Positions 35,583-50,199 of a stretch of 64,000 nucleotides of DNA are shown here, piece by piece. The translations under genes and the position numbers were made by a program. A model generated the notes under the pieces. It was not told the origin of the DNA. It saw nothing but the letters and a program-made list of their open reading frames with translations, and did not search any database. Origin of the DNA: Nitrosomonadales bacterium (GTDB lineage Bacteria > Pseudomonadota > Gammaproteobacteria > Burkholderiales > Gallionellaceae); NCBI GenBank assembly GCA_016208015.1, contig JACQYW010000006.1, positions 1 to 64,000 on the forward strand, written 5' to 3'. The stretch's first letter is position 1. The number at the start of each line of letters is the position of its first letter.

Positions 35583-35586
<4 letters not shown>
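34915..35586 (+). CDS. rnc: Ribonuclease III
   Basis: 223 residues: RNase III signature [12 protein letters not shown] with Glu38 and Asp42 region, second catalytic set in [14 protein letters not shown], and a C-terminal double-strand RNA-binding domain (about 152-222; [17 protein letters not shown]). It processes rRNA precursors and regulatory duplexes. Overlaps era by 4 bp. Confidence 0.95.
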
Positions 35587-36468
<882 letters not shown>

Positions 36469-36476
<8 letters not shown>

Positions 36477-37200
36477 CGCCGCATCCAAACAACGCATTCA
36501 GGACGAACCCGCTTTCGTACTGCACAGCTACCCGTTCCGCGAGACCAGTCTGGTTTTGGAAGTGTTCAGTCGGCAGCACGGGCGCGTCCCCTTGGTGGCG
36601 CGCGGTGCGCGGCGTCCGCGATCCGCGTTGCGCGGCCTGTTGATGGGCTTTCAGCCATTGGCGCTGAGCTGGTTCGGCAAGCACGAATTGCGTACCCTGC
36701 ACAGTGCGGAGTGGCAGGGCGGGCAACCGCAGTTGCAGGGCACGGCGCTTCTGTGCGGCTTCTATCTCAACGAACTGCTGCTCAATCTGATGGCGCGCGA
36801 CGACCCACACGAGAGCCTGTTCGATTATTACCAACAGACCTTGCAACGGCTGGCGCAGGAAGACGATCACGCTTTCACGCTGCGCTGTTTCGAGAAGCAT
36901 ATGCTGCAGGAACTGGGTTATGCGCTACTGCTGGAGACCGAGGCGGACAGCGGCAAGCCCCTCGTGCCGGACCGGACATACCGCTATATACTGGAGCGCG
37001 GCGCGATAGCGGAAACGGCTGACTCGTCGCAGGGCATGCCGGTCGCCGGCAAGACATTGCTCGACATGGCCGCCGACGATTACCGCGATGCCACCAGCGC
37101 GCGCCAGAGCAAACAATTGATGCGAATGCTGCTGGATCACCACCTTGCCGGAAAGACGCTGCACACACGCGAACTGATGAGGGATTTGCAAAAACTATGA
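36469..37200 (+). CDS. recO: DNA repair protein RecO
   Basis: 243 residues: N-terminal OB fold ([36 protein letters not shown]) followed by a helical domain. The Cys4 zinc site of some RecO proteins is absent, as in E. coli. RecO with RecR (21.2 kb) loads RecA on SSB-coated DNA. ATG 36469 overlaps the era stop by 8 bp; the frame is open further upstream inside era but out of family length. Confidence 0.92.
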
Positions 37201-37913
37201 TCAAACTCGGACTCAATATCGACCACGTCGCCACACTGCGCCAGGCGCGCGGTGCGCGTTATCCCAATCTGGTCCGTGCCGCGCTGATCTGCGAAGGAGC
37301 GGGTGCCGATGCCATCACCATCCACTTGCGTGAAGACCGCCGTCACATCCAGGATGCCGATGTGGACGTCCTGCGCGGCATGCTGCAAACGCGCATGAAC
37401 CTCGAATGTGCCGTCACCGACGAGATGATCGCCAACGCGTTGCGCGTGAAGCCGCACGATATCTGCCTCGTGCCGGAGAAGCGTGAAGAACTGACCACCG
37501 AAGGCGGGCTGGATGTGGTCAAACATTTTGAGGCGGTGCAGCGTGCCACGCAACGTTGCAGCGAAGCGGGTATCCGCGTATCGCTGTTCATCGATGCGGA
37601 TGAACGGCAGCTGGATGCGGCGAAGAAGGCCGGCGCGCCGGTGGTCGAGATCCATACCGGAAAATACGCGGATGCCGACAGTGTTCCCGCGCGTGAAAGG
37701 GAGTTGGCGCGTATCCATGCAGCGTCCATGCACGGCCATGCCATAGGATTGCAGGTGAATGCCGGGCATGGGCTGAATTACCACAATGTGCGCCCCATCG
37801 TCGCCATCCCGCACATCGCCGAGCTCAATATCGGCCATGCCATCGTTGCCGAGGCCGTCTTCATTGGCCTGGAGCAGGCGGTGAAGAACATGAAAGCCCT
37901 GCTGGTTCCATGA
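37197..37913 (+). CDS. pdxJ: Pyridoxine 5'-phosphate synthase
   Basis: 238 residues, TIM barrel, opening [17 protein letters not shown] and containing the [15 protein letters not shown] and [15 protein letters not shown] motifs of PdxJ. It condenses 3-amino-1-hydroxyacetone phosphate with deoxyxylulose phosphate in vitamin B6 synthesis. Overlaps recO and acpS by 4 bp each. Confidence 0.95.
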   Translation: MIKLGLNIDHVATLRQARGARYPNLVRAALICEGAGADAITIHLREDRRHIQDADVDVLRGMLQTRMNLECAVTDEMIANALRVKPHDICLVPEKREELTTEGGLDVVKHFEAVQRATQRCSEAGIRVSLFIDADERQLDAAKKAGAPVVEIHTGKYADADSVPARERELARIHAASMHGHAIGLQVNAGHGLNYHNVRPIVAIPHIAELNIGHAIVAEAVFIGLEQAVKNMKALLVP

Positions 37914-38293
37914 TCGTCGGCATCGGCACCGACATCGTCACTGTGGCGCGCATAGAAGCTGCATTGGAAAGACACGGTCAGGCGTTCGCAGCGCGCATCC
38001 TGAGTGCGCAAGAGCTGTCCGAATATGCCGTGCATGCCTATCCGGCACGCTTTCTGAGCAAACGCTTCGCCGCCAAGGAGGCATTTGCCAAAGCCACCGG
38101 ACAGGGGTTGCGCCATCCGGTGAGTCTGCGGCGCATCACCGTCGGTCATGACGAACTGGGTAAGCCGGTCTTTTTGTTCGATGACGAATTGGCTGCGCAT
38201 CTGCAACAGTTGGGTATCGAGCGTCATCATCTGAGCATCAGCGACGAGCGCGACACCGCCGTGGCATTCGTGATTCTGGAGAGGGAGGTCTGA
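37910..38293 (+). CDS. acpS: Holo-[acyl-carrier-protein] synthase
   Basis: 127 residues: [13 protein letters not shown] (Mg-binding Asp8) and [12 protein letters not shown] (Glu of the second site) are the AcpS motifs. It attaches 4'-phosphopantetheine to ACP. It is linked to pdxJ by an ATGA overlap, the conserved pdxJ-acpS pair, and shares a base with the nagZ start. Confidence 0.94.
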   Translation: MIVGIGTDIVTVARIEAALERHGQAFAARILSAQELSEYAVHAYPARFLSKRFAAKEAFAKATGQGLRHPVSLRRITVGHDELGKPVFLFDDELAAHLQQLGIERHHLSISDERDTAVAFVILEREV

Positions 38294-39342
38294 TGGGTAA
38301 TGGTCCGGTGATGCTGGATGTGCTGGGCAAGACGCTGACGCCTGAGGACGAGGCGCGACTGCGTCATCCGCTGGTCGGCGGCGTCATCCTGTTCGCGCGG
38401 AATTATGAATCGCCGGCGCAGCTCACTGAATTGACGGCCAGCATCCATGCCTTGCGCACACCGCCCTTGCTGATCGCGGTGGACCATGAAGGCGGGAGGG
38501 TGCAGCGCTTTCGAGAAGGATTCACCAAGATCCCCCCGATGCGCGAACTCGGCAAGATATTCGATCAGCATCCCAAACGCGCCAAACATCTGGCGCAGCA
38601 GGTTGGCTACGTGCTGGCTTCCGAACTGCGCGCGTGCGGAGTGGACTTCAGTTTCACTCCCGTGCTGGACGTCGATTACGGCGCGAGTAGCGTGATCGGC
38701 GACCGCGCCTTTCATGCCGAGCCGCAAGCCATCGCCGAATTGGCGCATAGTCTGCTGCTCGGGCTGAAGCAGGGCGGAATGCCCACCGTGGGCAAGCACT
38801 TTCCCGGTCACGGTTTCGTCTGTGCCGATTCGCATCTGGAGATACCGGTGGACGAGCGTAGTTACACCGATATCGAACTATGCGACCTCATTCCGTTCCG
38901 TCAGATGGTCGATTTCGGACTCACCGCCGTGATGCCAGCCCATGTCATCTATCCCAAGGTCGATCCTCGTCCTGCCGGCTTCTCCAAGGTCTGGCTGAAG
39001 GATATTCTGCGCGGGGAGCTGGGCTTCGAGGGCTGCATCTTCAGCGACGACTTGAGCATGGAAGGTGCGACCGTGGCAGGCGGTATCGTGCAGCGTGCCG
39101 AAGCGGCGCTGAATGCAGGCTGCGACATGGTGCTGGTATGCAACAAACCGGATTCCGCCGACGAATTGCTGGCCGGTTTGAAATGGAATATGGCCGCACC
39201 GAGCAAGGCGCGTCTGGCCCAGATGCATGGCCGCACCCACCCCAGGACACTGGTGCAATTGCATGAAGATGCCGACTTCATCAAGGCCCTGCACGAGGTT
39301 GCCGGCATCGGCATGCAGGAAGGCGAATTGCCTTTGGTTTAG
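38293..39342 (+). CDS. nagZ: Beta-N-acetylhexosaminidase NagZ
   Basis: 349 residues, glycoside hydrolase family 3: [21 protein letters not shown], the His-Asp dyad loop [14 protein letters not shown], and the nucleophile region [10 protein letters not shown]. NagZ removes GlcNAc from muropeptides in the cytosol during cell-wall recycling. It is last in the lepA operon; no clear terminator follows in the 98 bp before rpfF. Confidence 0.94.
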   Translation: MGNGPVMLDVLGKTLTPEDEARLRHPLVGGVILFARNYESPAQLTELTASIHALRTPPLLIAVDHEGGRVQRFREGFTKIPPMRELGKIFDQHPKRAKHLAQQVGYVLASELRACGVDFSFTPVLDVDYGASSVIGDRAFHAEPQAIAELAHSLLLGLKQGGMPTVGKHFPGHGFVCADSHLEIPVDERSYTDIELCDLIPFRQMVDFGLTAVMPAHVIYPKVDPRPAGFSKVWLKDILRGELGFEGCIFSDDLSMEGATVAGGIVQRAEAALNAGCDMVLVCNKPDSADELLAGLKWNMAAPSKARLAQMHGRTHPRTLVQLHEDADFIKALHEVAGIGMQEGELPLV

Positions 39343-39440
39343 CAAGAGCCATTGTTGTGAGAAAACCAAAAGTGACTTCTCGAATCGGATGCGAGGGATT
39401 ATGATGCGCGACATCAAGGTCTGATGTATGGGAGGAATGA

Positions 39441-40343
39441 GTGAAGCTTGTTCATAACCAGCACGATTTGCTGAACACGGAATACTCTCAACTGCGCACC
39501 CGGTTCGATTCGGCGTATGGCGTACTTTGGACGCTGGTAAGTCAGGATGCCGTTCCGTGTGTCACCCCGGAACTCCTGAAAGACCTTGGAGAACACCATC
39601 GGGCGATCGAATGCAGTCAGGGCAAGTTGTCAGTCAACGAAGACCTGCACGATATTCGTTATTCGGTACTGGCCTCGATCACTCCCGGTGTCTTCAACCT
39701 GGGCGGGCAGCTTGCGCTTTTCAGGCAACTGATCAGAAATCAGGAACGCGATGCATTGATGAAGTACGCAGTCGCCTGTATCGATGTTATTTTTCCCAGG
39801 ATGCGTCATTTTGATCTGCCATTGGCGACCATTACCCTGCTGCAGGGGGATGCGCTGGGCGGCGGATTGGAAGCAGCGTTGGCGAGCGACATCGTCATTG
39901 CTGAACGGAAATGCCAATTGGGTTTTCCGGAAATATTGTTCAATCTTTTCCCCGGCATGGGGGCGTATAGTCTGGTTGCCAGAAAAGTCAGCCCGAAATT
40001 CGCCGAGAAGATGATCCTGAGCGGCAAGATGTACAGCGCGGAAGAATTATATGAAGCCGGGCTGGTCGATATACTTGCCGAAGACGGCAAAGGGGTGGAT
40101 GCGGTCAATGACTACATCAAGAAACAGGAACGTCGCTCCAATGGTTTTCTGGCCGTTCAAAAAGCGCGCCACAGATTCAATCCGCTGACCTATCAAGAGT
40201 TGATCGATATCACGACCGTATGGGTCGATGCGGCGCTCAAACTGAATGAGAAGGATCTGAAGGTGATGGACCGTTTCGTTCGGTCGCAGGAAAAGCTGTT
40301 CCTGCAACCGCAGGAACAGTCTGTCGTTTTCAACGCGGCCTGA
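39441..40343 (+). CDS. rpfF: DSF synthase RpfF (crotonase family)
   Basis: 300 residues of the enoyl-CoA hydratase fold. The two catalytic glutamates of RpfF are present at the expected spacing: Glu144 in GDALGGGLEAALASD and Glu164 in LGFPEILFNLFPGMGAYS (141 and 161 in Xanthomonas campestris). RpfF converts acyl-ACP to the diffusible cis-2-unsaturated fatty acid signal DSF. GTG start with a very strong GGAGGA 4 bp upstream. It converges on rpfC with only 3 bp between the stop codons, as in Xanthomonas. A metabolic crotonase is much less likely given the neighbours. Confidence 0.9.
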   Translation: MKLVHNQHDLLNTEYSQLRTRFDSAYGVLWTLVSQDAVPCVTPELLKDLGEHHRAIECSQGKLSVNEDLHDIRYSVLASITPGVFNLGGQLALFRQLIRNQERDALMKYAVACIDVIFPRMRHFDLPLATITLLQGDALGGGLEAALASDIVIAERKCQLGFPEILFNLFPGMGAYSLVARKVSPKFAEKMILSGKMYSAEELYEAGLVDILAEDGKGVDAVNDYIKKQERRSNGFLAVQKARHRFNPLTYQELIDITTVWVDAALKLNEKDLKVMDRFVRSQEKLFLQPQEQSVVFNAA

Positions 40344-40346
40344 TTG

Positions 40347-42872
40347 CTACAGGCTGGCCTGATCGGCGCCGTTCAGATAGCGCAGCAGCGATGCGCGGGT
40401 GGGGAAGTAGCTGCCCAGCGCCTCATCCAGCAGACCGCCGGCCCTGGTGCGCAACTCCGTCTCGGTGCATAACAGTATCTGGCTGCATACAGTGAACAGT
40501 GCCTCCGCGCCGACGTTCCCGCTACTTCCTTTCAATATGTGGGCAAGCTCCCTGAATGTGGAGTAATCCCGTTTCGACAGGGCGATGCGCATGGCCTCGA
40601 GCATCTTGTCCGTTTCGGAAAGGAAGCCGTAGATCACCGTGTGCAGGAAGTCTTCCTGATCTCCTCCCAGCAATGCCAGATGATGCAGCGTTTCTTCATT
40701 GATGTATCCGTGCCCATCCTTTTCTTCAAGGTGCGGGGATGCGTGAGCCAGTTCTGCGCTGTCTGATTTGGGTGATGTCAGTGTCAGGCGCGCGACGGTA
40801 TCGAGCAAAGTCAGGGCATCGACCGGCTTGGTCAGATAGGCATCGATGCGAGCGCGTTCGCATTCCTTTCTCGCTTCCGGGGTGGCATTCGCAGTCAGGA
40901 TGATCACCGGGGTATCCAGCGGTTGTCTGGACAAGGCGCGATGGATCTTGACGACCTCCAGACCACCCAACTGCGGCATGTTCATGTCCAGTATCATCAA
41001 ATCGTAAGTGTTCTCTTCCAGCCTGTCCAAAGCCTGCTCACCGTTTTCCACCAGATCGACCTTGTGATTGCCGTGCTTCAGTATCTTTTCGATGATCTGG
41101 CGGTTGGTCGCGTTGTCTTCGGCGACAAGGATGCGAACCCCGCGCTTGTTGGCCGTGTTGCGCTCGTAATGCTCTTTGAACGAGATAACCCCCTCCGAGG
41201 GGCGCGGCGCCATGATTCCGTGCAGGGCATTGAACAGCAAGGTCTTGTCGAGCGGGGTGCGCAAGAGGCAGGAATATCCCGCATCGAGGTACTCTTTCTC
41301 GCTATGGTTGTGCAGATCGGGATTGATCAGTATCGGCGAGAGTTTTTGCCTGCCTTGCAGTTCCTGGATGTTTGCGGCGAAATCCTTCGCGGTCATGCCG
41401 ATGTTCTGGGGCAGGCACAGGATCGCCAGATTGTCCGGACGCACCGCATCCTTGTCGATCAGATAAGTGAAGAAATGCGTCAGCGAAGCGGCATGTTCGC
41501 ATCTTATGCCCCAGCTACTGGTATAGCTGGTGACAGCGAGCTGTTCGTTCTGCGGCAAACCTATGGTCAGTACATACAGTTGCTCCAGAGTCGGCTTGCC
41601 TTCGGCGGCTTCGGCAGTTGCTTGCTTGTCGAAAGGAACTTCGAACCAGAAGATGCTGCCGATCCCCAGTTCGCTTTGCACACCCATCTTGCCGCCCATC
41701 AACTCCACCAGTTGTTTGGAGATCGTCGTCCCCAGTCCGGTGCCGCCATAGGTACGGGTGATGCTCTGATCAGCCTGGGTGAAACTGTCGAATATCTTTG
41801 CCAGATTCTGCGACGAGATGCCGATGCCGGTATCGATCACCTCGAACCGGAGCAGTGCCTGTCGATCATCCTGCCGGTGAGTGCTGATCCTGAGTTCCAC
41901 ACTGCCTTTGCCGGTGAATTTGATCGCATTGCCGACCAGGTTGATGACGACTTGTTGCAGATGCAGCGGGTCGCCTTGCAACCTGAAACAGGTCTCGGGC
42001 GTAAAGCGGACGGAAAGGGCTATCCCTTTCTTTTCCACCTGCGGCAAGAACATCTCGAGTGTGCTGTTGATCAGTTTGTGCAGATCGAAATCTGCTTTTT
42101 CTGAGGAAAGTTTCCCACTCTCGATCTTTGACAGATCGAGGATGTTGTCGATCAGTTTGAGCAGGAGTTGTGCCGATTGCTTCAGCGTACTGACAAGGTT
42201 CTTCTGCTCGTCATCCAGCCTCGTGCCGATCAGGAGGTCGCTGGCCCCGATCACGCCGTTGAGCGGAGTGCGCATCTCGTGGCTCATATTGGAGAGAAAG
42301 TCGCTTTTTGCCCTGCTGGCGGCTTGTGCCTTTTCCAATGCGTCGTTCAGTTGTCCGCGCAGTTTCAGTATATACAACGGGATGCAAAACAGGGTCAGCC
42401 ACAAACCGAGTGCCACGCGTAGATGATCGTGCCAGTAATCGTTCAGGTAGATGACAGCAGTAAGGCCTATCAGACTGGCCACATAGGCGGAAACGAGCGA
42501 TTCTTTTCCATAGCGGATCCCGTTGCCGGTGATGACCCACAAATAGATGCCATAGAAAAGCACACCGGCTTCGTGCGTCATCAACATGCCGAAACTTACC
42601 GCCCCGATGTCTGCAAACATCGCGAACCATTGTCTTCCTCGCGAGGTGTTGCGTTTGTAAAGAATATAAAAGACCAGCAGCACGGCGCTCGTGAACCACA
42701 CTGCAGAGAAAACGAATACCGGCAGTCCTATCGAGGTGGGCTTGACCAAATAGAACTCGATGAACAGGTAGATGAATATCGGGAATGCGAAGAACACGCG
42801 CAGCAACGATTGCTCGTGCTCGCCCTCACGTTGCCGTACCTGTTGAATGAAGTAAGTGAGCTTGTCGTTCAT
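40347..42872 (-). CDS. rpfC: DSF sensor hybrid histidine kinase RpfC
   Basis: 841 residues: an N-terminal sensor with five or six membrane helices (about 24-43, 49-72, 82-115, 125-143, 152-170) containing GNGIRYG, then a DHp domain with the phosphoacceptor His198 (NMSHEMRTPLNG), HATPase (GTGLGTTISKQLVELMGG), a receiver with LMILDMNMPQLGG, and a C-terminal Hpt domain (AHILKGSSGNVGAEAL). His198 coincides with the Xanthomonas RpfC numbering. The protein is over 100 residues longer than Xanthomonas RpfC because a degenerate second receiver-like region (about 435-580, no acceptor Asp seen) precedes the true one. ATGA overlap with rpfG. Confidence 0.9.
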   Translation of the reverse strand: MNDKLTYFIQQVRQREGEHEQSLLRVFFAFPIFIYLFIEFYLVKPTSIGLPVFVFSAVWFTSAVLLVFYILYKRNTSRGRQWFAMFADIGAVSFGMLMTHEAGVLFYGIYLWVITGNGIRYGKESLVSAYVASLIGLTAVIYLNDYWHDHLRVALGLWLTLFCIPLYILKLRGQLNDALEKAQAASRAKSDFLSNMSHEMRTPLNGVIGASDLLIGTRLDDEQKNLVSTLKQSAQLLLKLIDNILDLSKIESGKLSSEKADFDLHKLINSTLEMFLPQVEKKGIALSVRFTPETCFRLQGDPLHLQQVVINLVGNAIKFTGKGSVELRISTHRQDDRQALLRFEVIDTGIGISSQNLAKIFDSFTQADQSITRTYGGTGLGTTISKQLVELMGGKMGVQSELGIGSIFWFEVPFDKQATAEAAEGKPTLEQLYVLTIGLPQNEQLAVTSYTSSWGIRCEHAASLTHFFTYLIDKDAVRPDNLAILCLPQNIGMTAKDFAANIQELQGRQKLSPILINPDLHNHSEKEYLDAGYSCLLRTPLDKTLLFNALHGIMAPRPSEGVISFKEHYERNTANKRGVRILVAEDNATNRQIIEKILKHGNHKVDLVENGEQALDRLEENTYDLMILDMNMPQLGGLEVVKIHRALSRQPLDTPVIILTANATPEARKECERARIDAYLTKPVDALTLLDTVARLTLTSPKSDSAELAHASPHLEEKDGHGYINEETLHHLALLGGDQEDFLHTVIYGFLSETDKMLEAMRIALSKRDYSTFRELAHILKGSSGNVGAEALFTVCSQILLCTETELRTRAGGLLDEALGSYFPTRASLLRYLNGADQASL

Positions 42873-43981
42873 TGCCAGACCTGTACATTCTGAGATGGCG
42901 ATGCATCCTGAAGCTGTTGCTGGATGAGGCTGATCTTGCTTAACTGCAGCATGAAGGACTCGACGCAGGCCGGGTCGAAATGCTTGTTCTTGTTCTCCAG
43001 GACATATTCCAGTGCCTGCTGATTAGACCAGGCTTTCTTGTAGGGGCGTTCGGAGGTCAGGGCATCGTAGACGTCGGCCACGGCGACGATACGCGCGTCC
43101 AGCGGTATCGCCTTGCCCTGCAGGCCGTTCGGGTAGCCGCTGCCATCGAAACGCTCATGGTGTGACAGCGCGATCTCGGCGCCCAGGCTGATGTACTTGG
43201 AGTGGCTTTTCTTGAGGATATGGTAGCCGATAGAACTGTGCGTCTTCATGATTGAAAATTCCTCAAGGTTCAGTTTGCCCGGTTTGAGCAGGATGTTATC
43301 GGGGATGCCGATCTTGCCGATATCGTGCATGGGGGCCGCCATCTCGATCAGGCGGCAGCGGTTCTCGTCCAGTCCCATGCCCTCGGCGATCAGGCGCGAG
43401 AATCTCGCCATGCGCAACACGTGGTTGCCGGTATCGGAATCGCGGTATTCACCCGCTTTCGCCAGACGGAACAGCGTCTCTTGTTCGCGCTCCAGTATCC
43501 GGCTGGTTGCCACGTCGACCGCTTTTTCCAGCTCCACGGAGCGGCGCAGCACACCCTTATGGTGCATATGGATGGAGAGCAGGTTGCAGCAGCGGATCTG
43601 GCATTCGTAATGATTGAACGGTTTCGAGATGAATTCGGTCACACCGGCTTCCAGTGCCTTGTAACGGACATCGCTCTCGTCCGATACCGTGATCATGATG
43701 ATGGGAATGTGTTCCAGATGCGGAATGCGTCGTATCGTCTTGACCACCTCGAGACCCGACATCTCATCCATCAGGTGATCGACCAGGATCAGGTCGGGAT
43801 GGTTGAGCCGCAACCAGTCGATCGCGCCCAGCGGAGAGGCGAAGGCCTGCACCGAGACCTCTTTCTTGATGCCGCGCACGACCTTGTCGAGGATGACCCG
43901 GCTGGTGAACTCGTCGTCAATGATCACGATGCTGGGATGAGCGGGGCCGATGTCGTTCTGTCCGATGATTTCGAATGGCAT
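42869..43981 (-). CDS. rpfG: HD-GYP response regulator RpfG
   Basis: 370 residues: an N-terminal receiver (about 15-135; IVIIDDE, acceptor Asp in LILVDHLMDEMSG, Lys in ISKPF) and a C-terminal HD-GYP phosphodiesterase (HDIGKIGIP, then HHERFDGSGYPNGL). In the DSF pathway RpfC phosphorylates RpfG, which hydrolyses cyclic di-GMP and switches motility, biofilm and exoenzyme genes. The gene precedes rpfC in one operon; RBS AAAGGAAAG and a TATATT -10-like box lie upstream. rpfH, which separates these genes in some xanthomonads, is absent. Confidence 0.92.
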   Translation of the reverse strand: MPFEIIGQNDIGPAHPSIVIIDDEFTSRVILDKVVRGIKKEVSVQAFASPLGAIDWLRLNHPDLILVDHLMDEMSGLEVVKTIRRIPHLEHIPIIMITVSDESDVRYKALEAGVTEFISKPFNHYECQIRCCNLLSIHMHHKGVLRRSVELEKAVDVATSRILEREQETLFRLAKAGEYRDSDTGNHVLRMARFSRLIAEGMGLDENRCRLIEMAAPMHDIGKIGIPDNILLKPGKLNLEEFSIMKTHSSIGYHILKKSHSKYISLGAEIALSHHERFDGSGYPNGLQGKAIPLDARIVAVADVYDALTSERPYKKAWSNQQALEYVLENKNKHFDPACVESFMLQLSKISLIQQQLQDASPSQNVQVWQ

Positions 43982-44256
43982 GATGTTCTTTCCTTTAATA
44001 TACGGATACAGTGTACTTTGCCCCGTCTTGGCGCGGAGCTTGGGTGAGGGCGGGCGATTATTGCGTCGAATCTTCTGGTTTATCCGGCATAAGTAGAGCC
44101 CTCCCGGCGTCCTTCGTCAACTGCCCAAATGGCAGAATACCCCTCATTTGGTTAACGACCGGGTCGGGGAAACCTTTAAGGCCTGCCATTCTAAGCAAGG
44201 ATTTGAGATAATTCACGCGCATTTCCCATACATGGCACGCATACCGGTATTCAGAC

Positions 44257-48201
<3,945 letters not shown>

Positions 48202-48202
<1 letters not shown>

Positions 48203-48750
48203 TGCTGTCGAACAGCGAGGCCCGCACCGCACTGGCCGAAGCCGAATTGATCCGCTCGGAGGACGAGGTGCAGGCCGCGGTGCGGCGGGTGGCGGACGGA
48301 ATCAATGCCGAACTGGCCGACCAGCACCCGCTGGTGCTGTCGGTGATGGGCGGCGCGGTGGTGTTCACCGGGCAGTTGCTGCCGATGCTCGATTTTCCGC
48401 TGGATTTCGATTACCTGCATGTCTCGCGCTACGGCAACGAGCAGCAGGGCGGGGCGCTGCACTGGAAGGTCGCGCCGCGCGAGAACGTGAAAGGCAAGGT
48501 CGTGCTGGTGGTGGACGACATCCTCGACGAGGGCGAGACCCTGCATGCGATCCAGCAGCGCGTGATGGAACTGGGGGCAAGCAGGTTCTACAGCGCGGTG
48601 TTCGCCGACAAGGCGAACGGAAAGAGCAAACCCATCCGCGCCGATTTCGTCGGCATGGAACTGCCGAACCGCTTCGTGTTCGGATACGGGATGGATATAC
48701 ACGGTGCGTGGCGCAACCTGCCCGCAATCTACGCAGTGAGAGGAAACTGA
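48202..48750 (+). CDS. Hypoxanthine-guanine phosphoribosyltransferase family
   Basis: 182 residues: PRPP-binding loop VLVVDDILDEGET (about 101-113), LSVMGGAVVF near the N-terminus and the FGYGMDIHGAWRNLPAIY end typical of HGPRT. It salvages hypoxanthine or guanine to IMP or GMP. The next gene, two bases on, makes hypoxanthine from methylthioinosine, so the pair forms a salvage route from the polyamine by-product to IMP. Confidence 0.88.
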
Positions 48751-48751
48751 A

Positions 48752-49498
48752 ATGCTGGCAATCATCGGCGGTACCGGACTGACCCAACTCGAGAACCTGA
48801 AGATCACCCGCCGGCAGGTGATGCGCACGCCCTACGGCGAGCCTTCCGGGCCGATGACCTTCGGCACCATCAACCAGCACGAGGTGATGTTCCTTGCGCG
48901 CCACGGCTACGGTCACACCATCCCGCCGCACATGGTGAACTATCGCGCCAACCTGTGGGCACTGCGCGATCAGGGGGCACAACGCATCGTTGCGATCACT
49001 TCGGTCGGCGGCATCCGCGACGATCTGGTGCCGGGAACTGTAGTCGTTCCGGATCAGCTCATCGACTACACCTCTGGCCGCGACTTCACCTATTTCGACG
49101 GCAAGGACCGACCGGTCACCCACATCGATTTCACCCAACCGTACAACGAACCTTTGCGCCAGCAGATACTGGCAGCGGCAAAGCGCGCCGGTGTGAAATG
49201 TCTGGACGGCGGCGTGCATGCCGTCACCCAGGGGCCGCGACTGGAAACGGCTGCCGAGATCGACCGGCTTGAGCGCGACGGTGCCGACATGGTCGGCATG
49301 ACCGGCATGCCGGAAGCCGCGCTGGCCAAGGAATTGGGACTGGCCTACGCCACCATCGCGGTGGTGGTGAACCATGCTGCCGGACGCGGTGAAAGTCGCG
49401 ACAGTATCCCGCTTGAGACGATAGGCGCGGTGATGATTCCGGCGATCGAGAAGGTCAAGGATATCCTCGAGTTCACGGTGGTCAGCGATGACGAGTGA
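48752..49498 (+). CDS. S-methyl-5'-thioinosine phosphorylase (MTAP/PNP family)
   Basis: 248 residues, nucleoside phosphorylase family 2: IIGGTGL near the start, GHTIPPHMVNYRANLWAL, ITSVGGIRDDL, and the substrate-pocket segment MVGMTGMPEAALAKELGL. Proteobacterial members of this kind (as in Pseudomonas aeruginosa) cleave methylthioinosine to hypoxanthine and methylthioribose-1-phosphate; MTA phosphorylase is the alternative. The pairing with HGPRT supports the hypoxanthine-yielding reaction. Confidence 0.82.
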   Translation: MLAIIGGTGLTQLENLKITRRQVMRTPYGEPSGPMTFGTINQHEVMFLARHGYGHTIPPHMVNYRANLWALRDQGAQRIVAITSVGGIRDDLVPGTVVVPDQLIDYTSGRDFTYFDGKDRPVTHIDFTQPYNEPLRQQILAAAKRAGVKCLDGGVHAVTQGPRLETAAEIDRLERDGADMVGMTGMPEAALAKELGLAYATIAVVVNHAAGRGESRDSIPLETIGAVMIPAIEKVKDILEFTVVSDDE

Positions 49499-49665
49499 CG
49501 AGATCATCGCGCAGCGATACGGTTGTCTCCTCGCCCGCTTGCGGGATAACCAGCGACTTGCTGGCGTTGTGTGCCAGCTTGGTCGAATGGCTAGTTGTTT
49601 TACCCAGAGGATTGAGGTGAGGGGGCGGACATGGCCTGTATCTCTATCTTATGGATCTACTTGCC

Positions 49666-50199
49666 ATGTCCATTAGGGAAGTCCTGCACATGGGCGATGC
49701 GCGCCTGTTGCGCCGCGCCGAGGATGTGCGCGTGTTCGACACGCCGGAACTGCATGAACTCCTGAAGGACATGCGCGACACCATGCATGCACTGGACGGT
49801 GTCGGTCTGGCGGCGCCGCAGATCGGTATCAATCTGCGCGTGGTAATCTTCGAAGTGAATGCGAATCCGCGTTATCCCGATGCGGAGACCGTACCGCAGA
49901 CCGTGCTCATCAATCCGGTACTTACCCCGCTGTCCGATGCGAAGGAAGAGGGCTGGGAAGGTTGTCTGAGCGTTCCGGGGATGCGCGGTCTGGTGCCGCG
50001 TTATACCCATCTGCGTTACCAGGGGCGCGACGAATACGGTGCGCTGATCGACCGCACCGTGAGCGGTTTTCATGCGCGCGTGGTGCAGCACGAAAGCGAC
50101 CATCTCGACGGCATCCTCTACCCGATGCGCATCCGCGACCTCAAGGATTTCGGCTTCAACGAAGCGCTGTTCCCCGGCGAGAACGTGCAGGACGAGTGA
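49666..50199 (+). CDS. def: Peptide deformylase
   Basis: 177 residues: the three PDF motifs [18 protein letters not shown] (metal Cys) and HESDHLDG (metal His pair and Glu). It removes the formyl group from nascent N-termini. The ATG at 49666 ([11 protein letters not shown]) matches typical family starts; an in-frame ATG at 49651 lies five codons earlier, and the ribosome site for either is weak. The usual fmt partner does not follow; instead the stop overlaps the K+ channel gene. This is likely one of several deformylases in the genome. Confidence 0.9.
   Translation: MSIREVLHMGDARLLRRAEDVRVFDTPELHELLKDMRDTMHALDGVGLAAPQIGINLRVVIFEVNANPRYPDAETVPQTVLINPVLTPLSDAKEEGWEGCLSVPGMRGLVPRYTHLRYQGRDEYGALIDRTVSGFHARVVQHESDHLDGILYPMRIRDLKDFGFNEALFPGENVQDE

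Noticed and set aside
43982..44256. Possible RNA gene or terminator between rpfG and zipA
   Set aside because: No tRNA cloverleaf, no convincing stem with a T tract and no coding frame; it likely holds only the divergent promoters.
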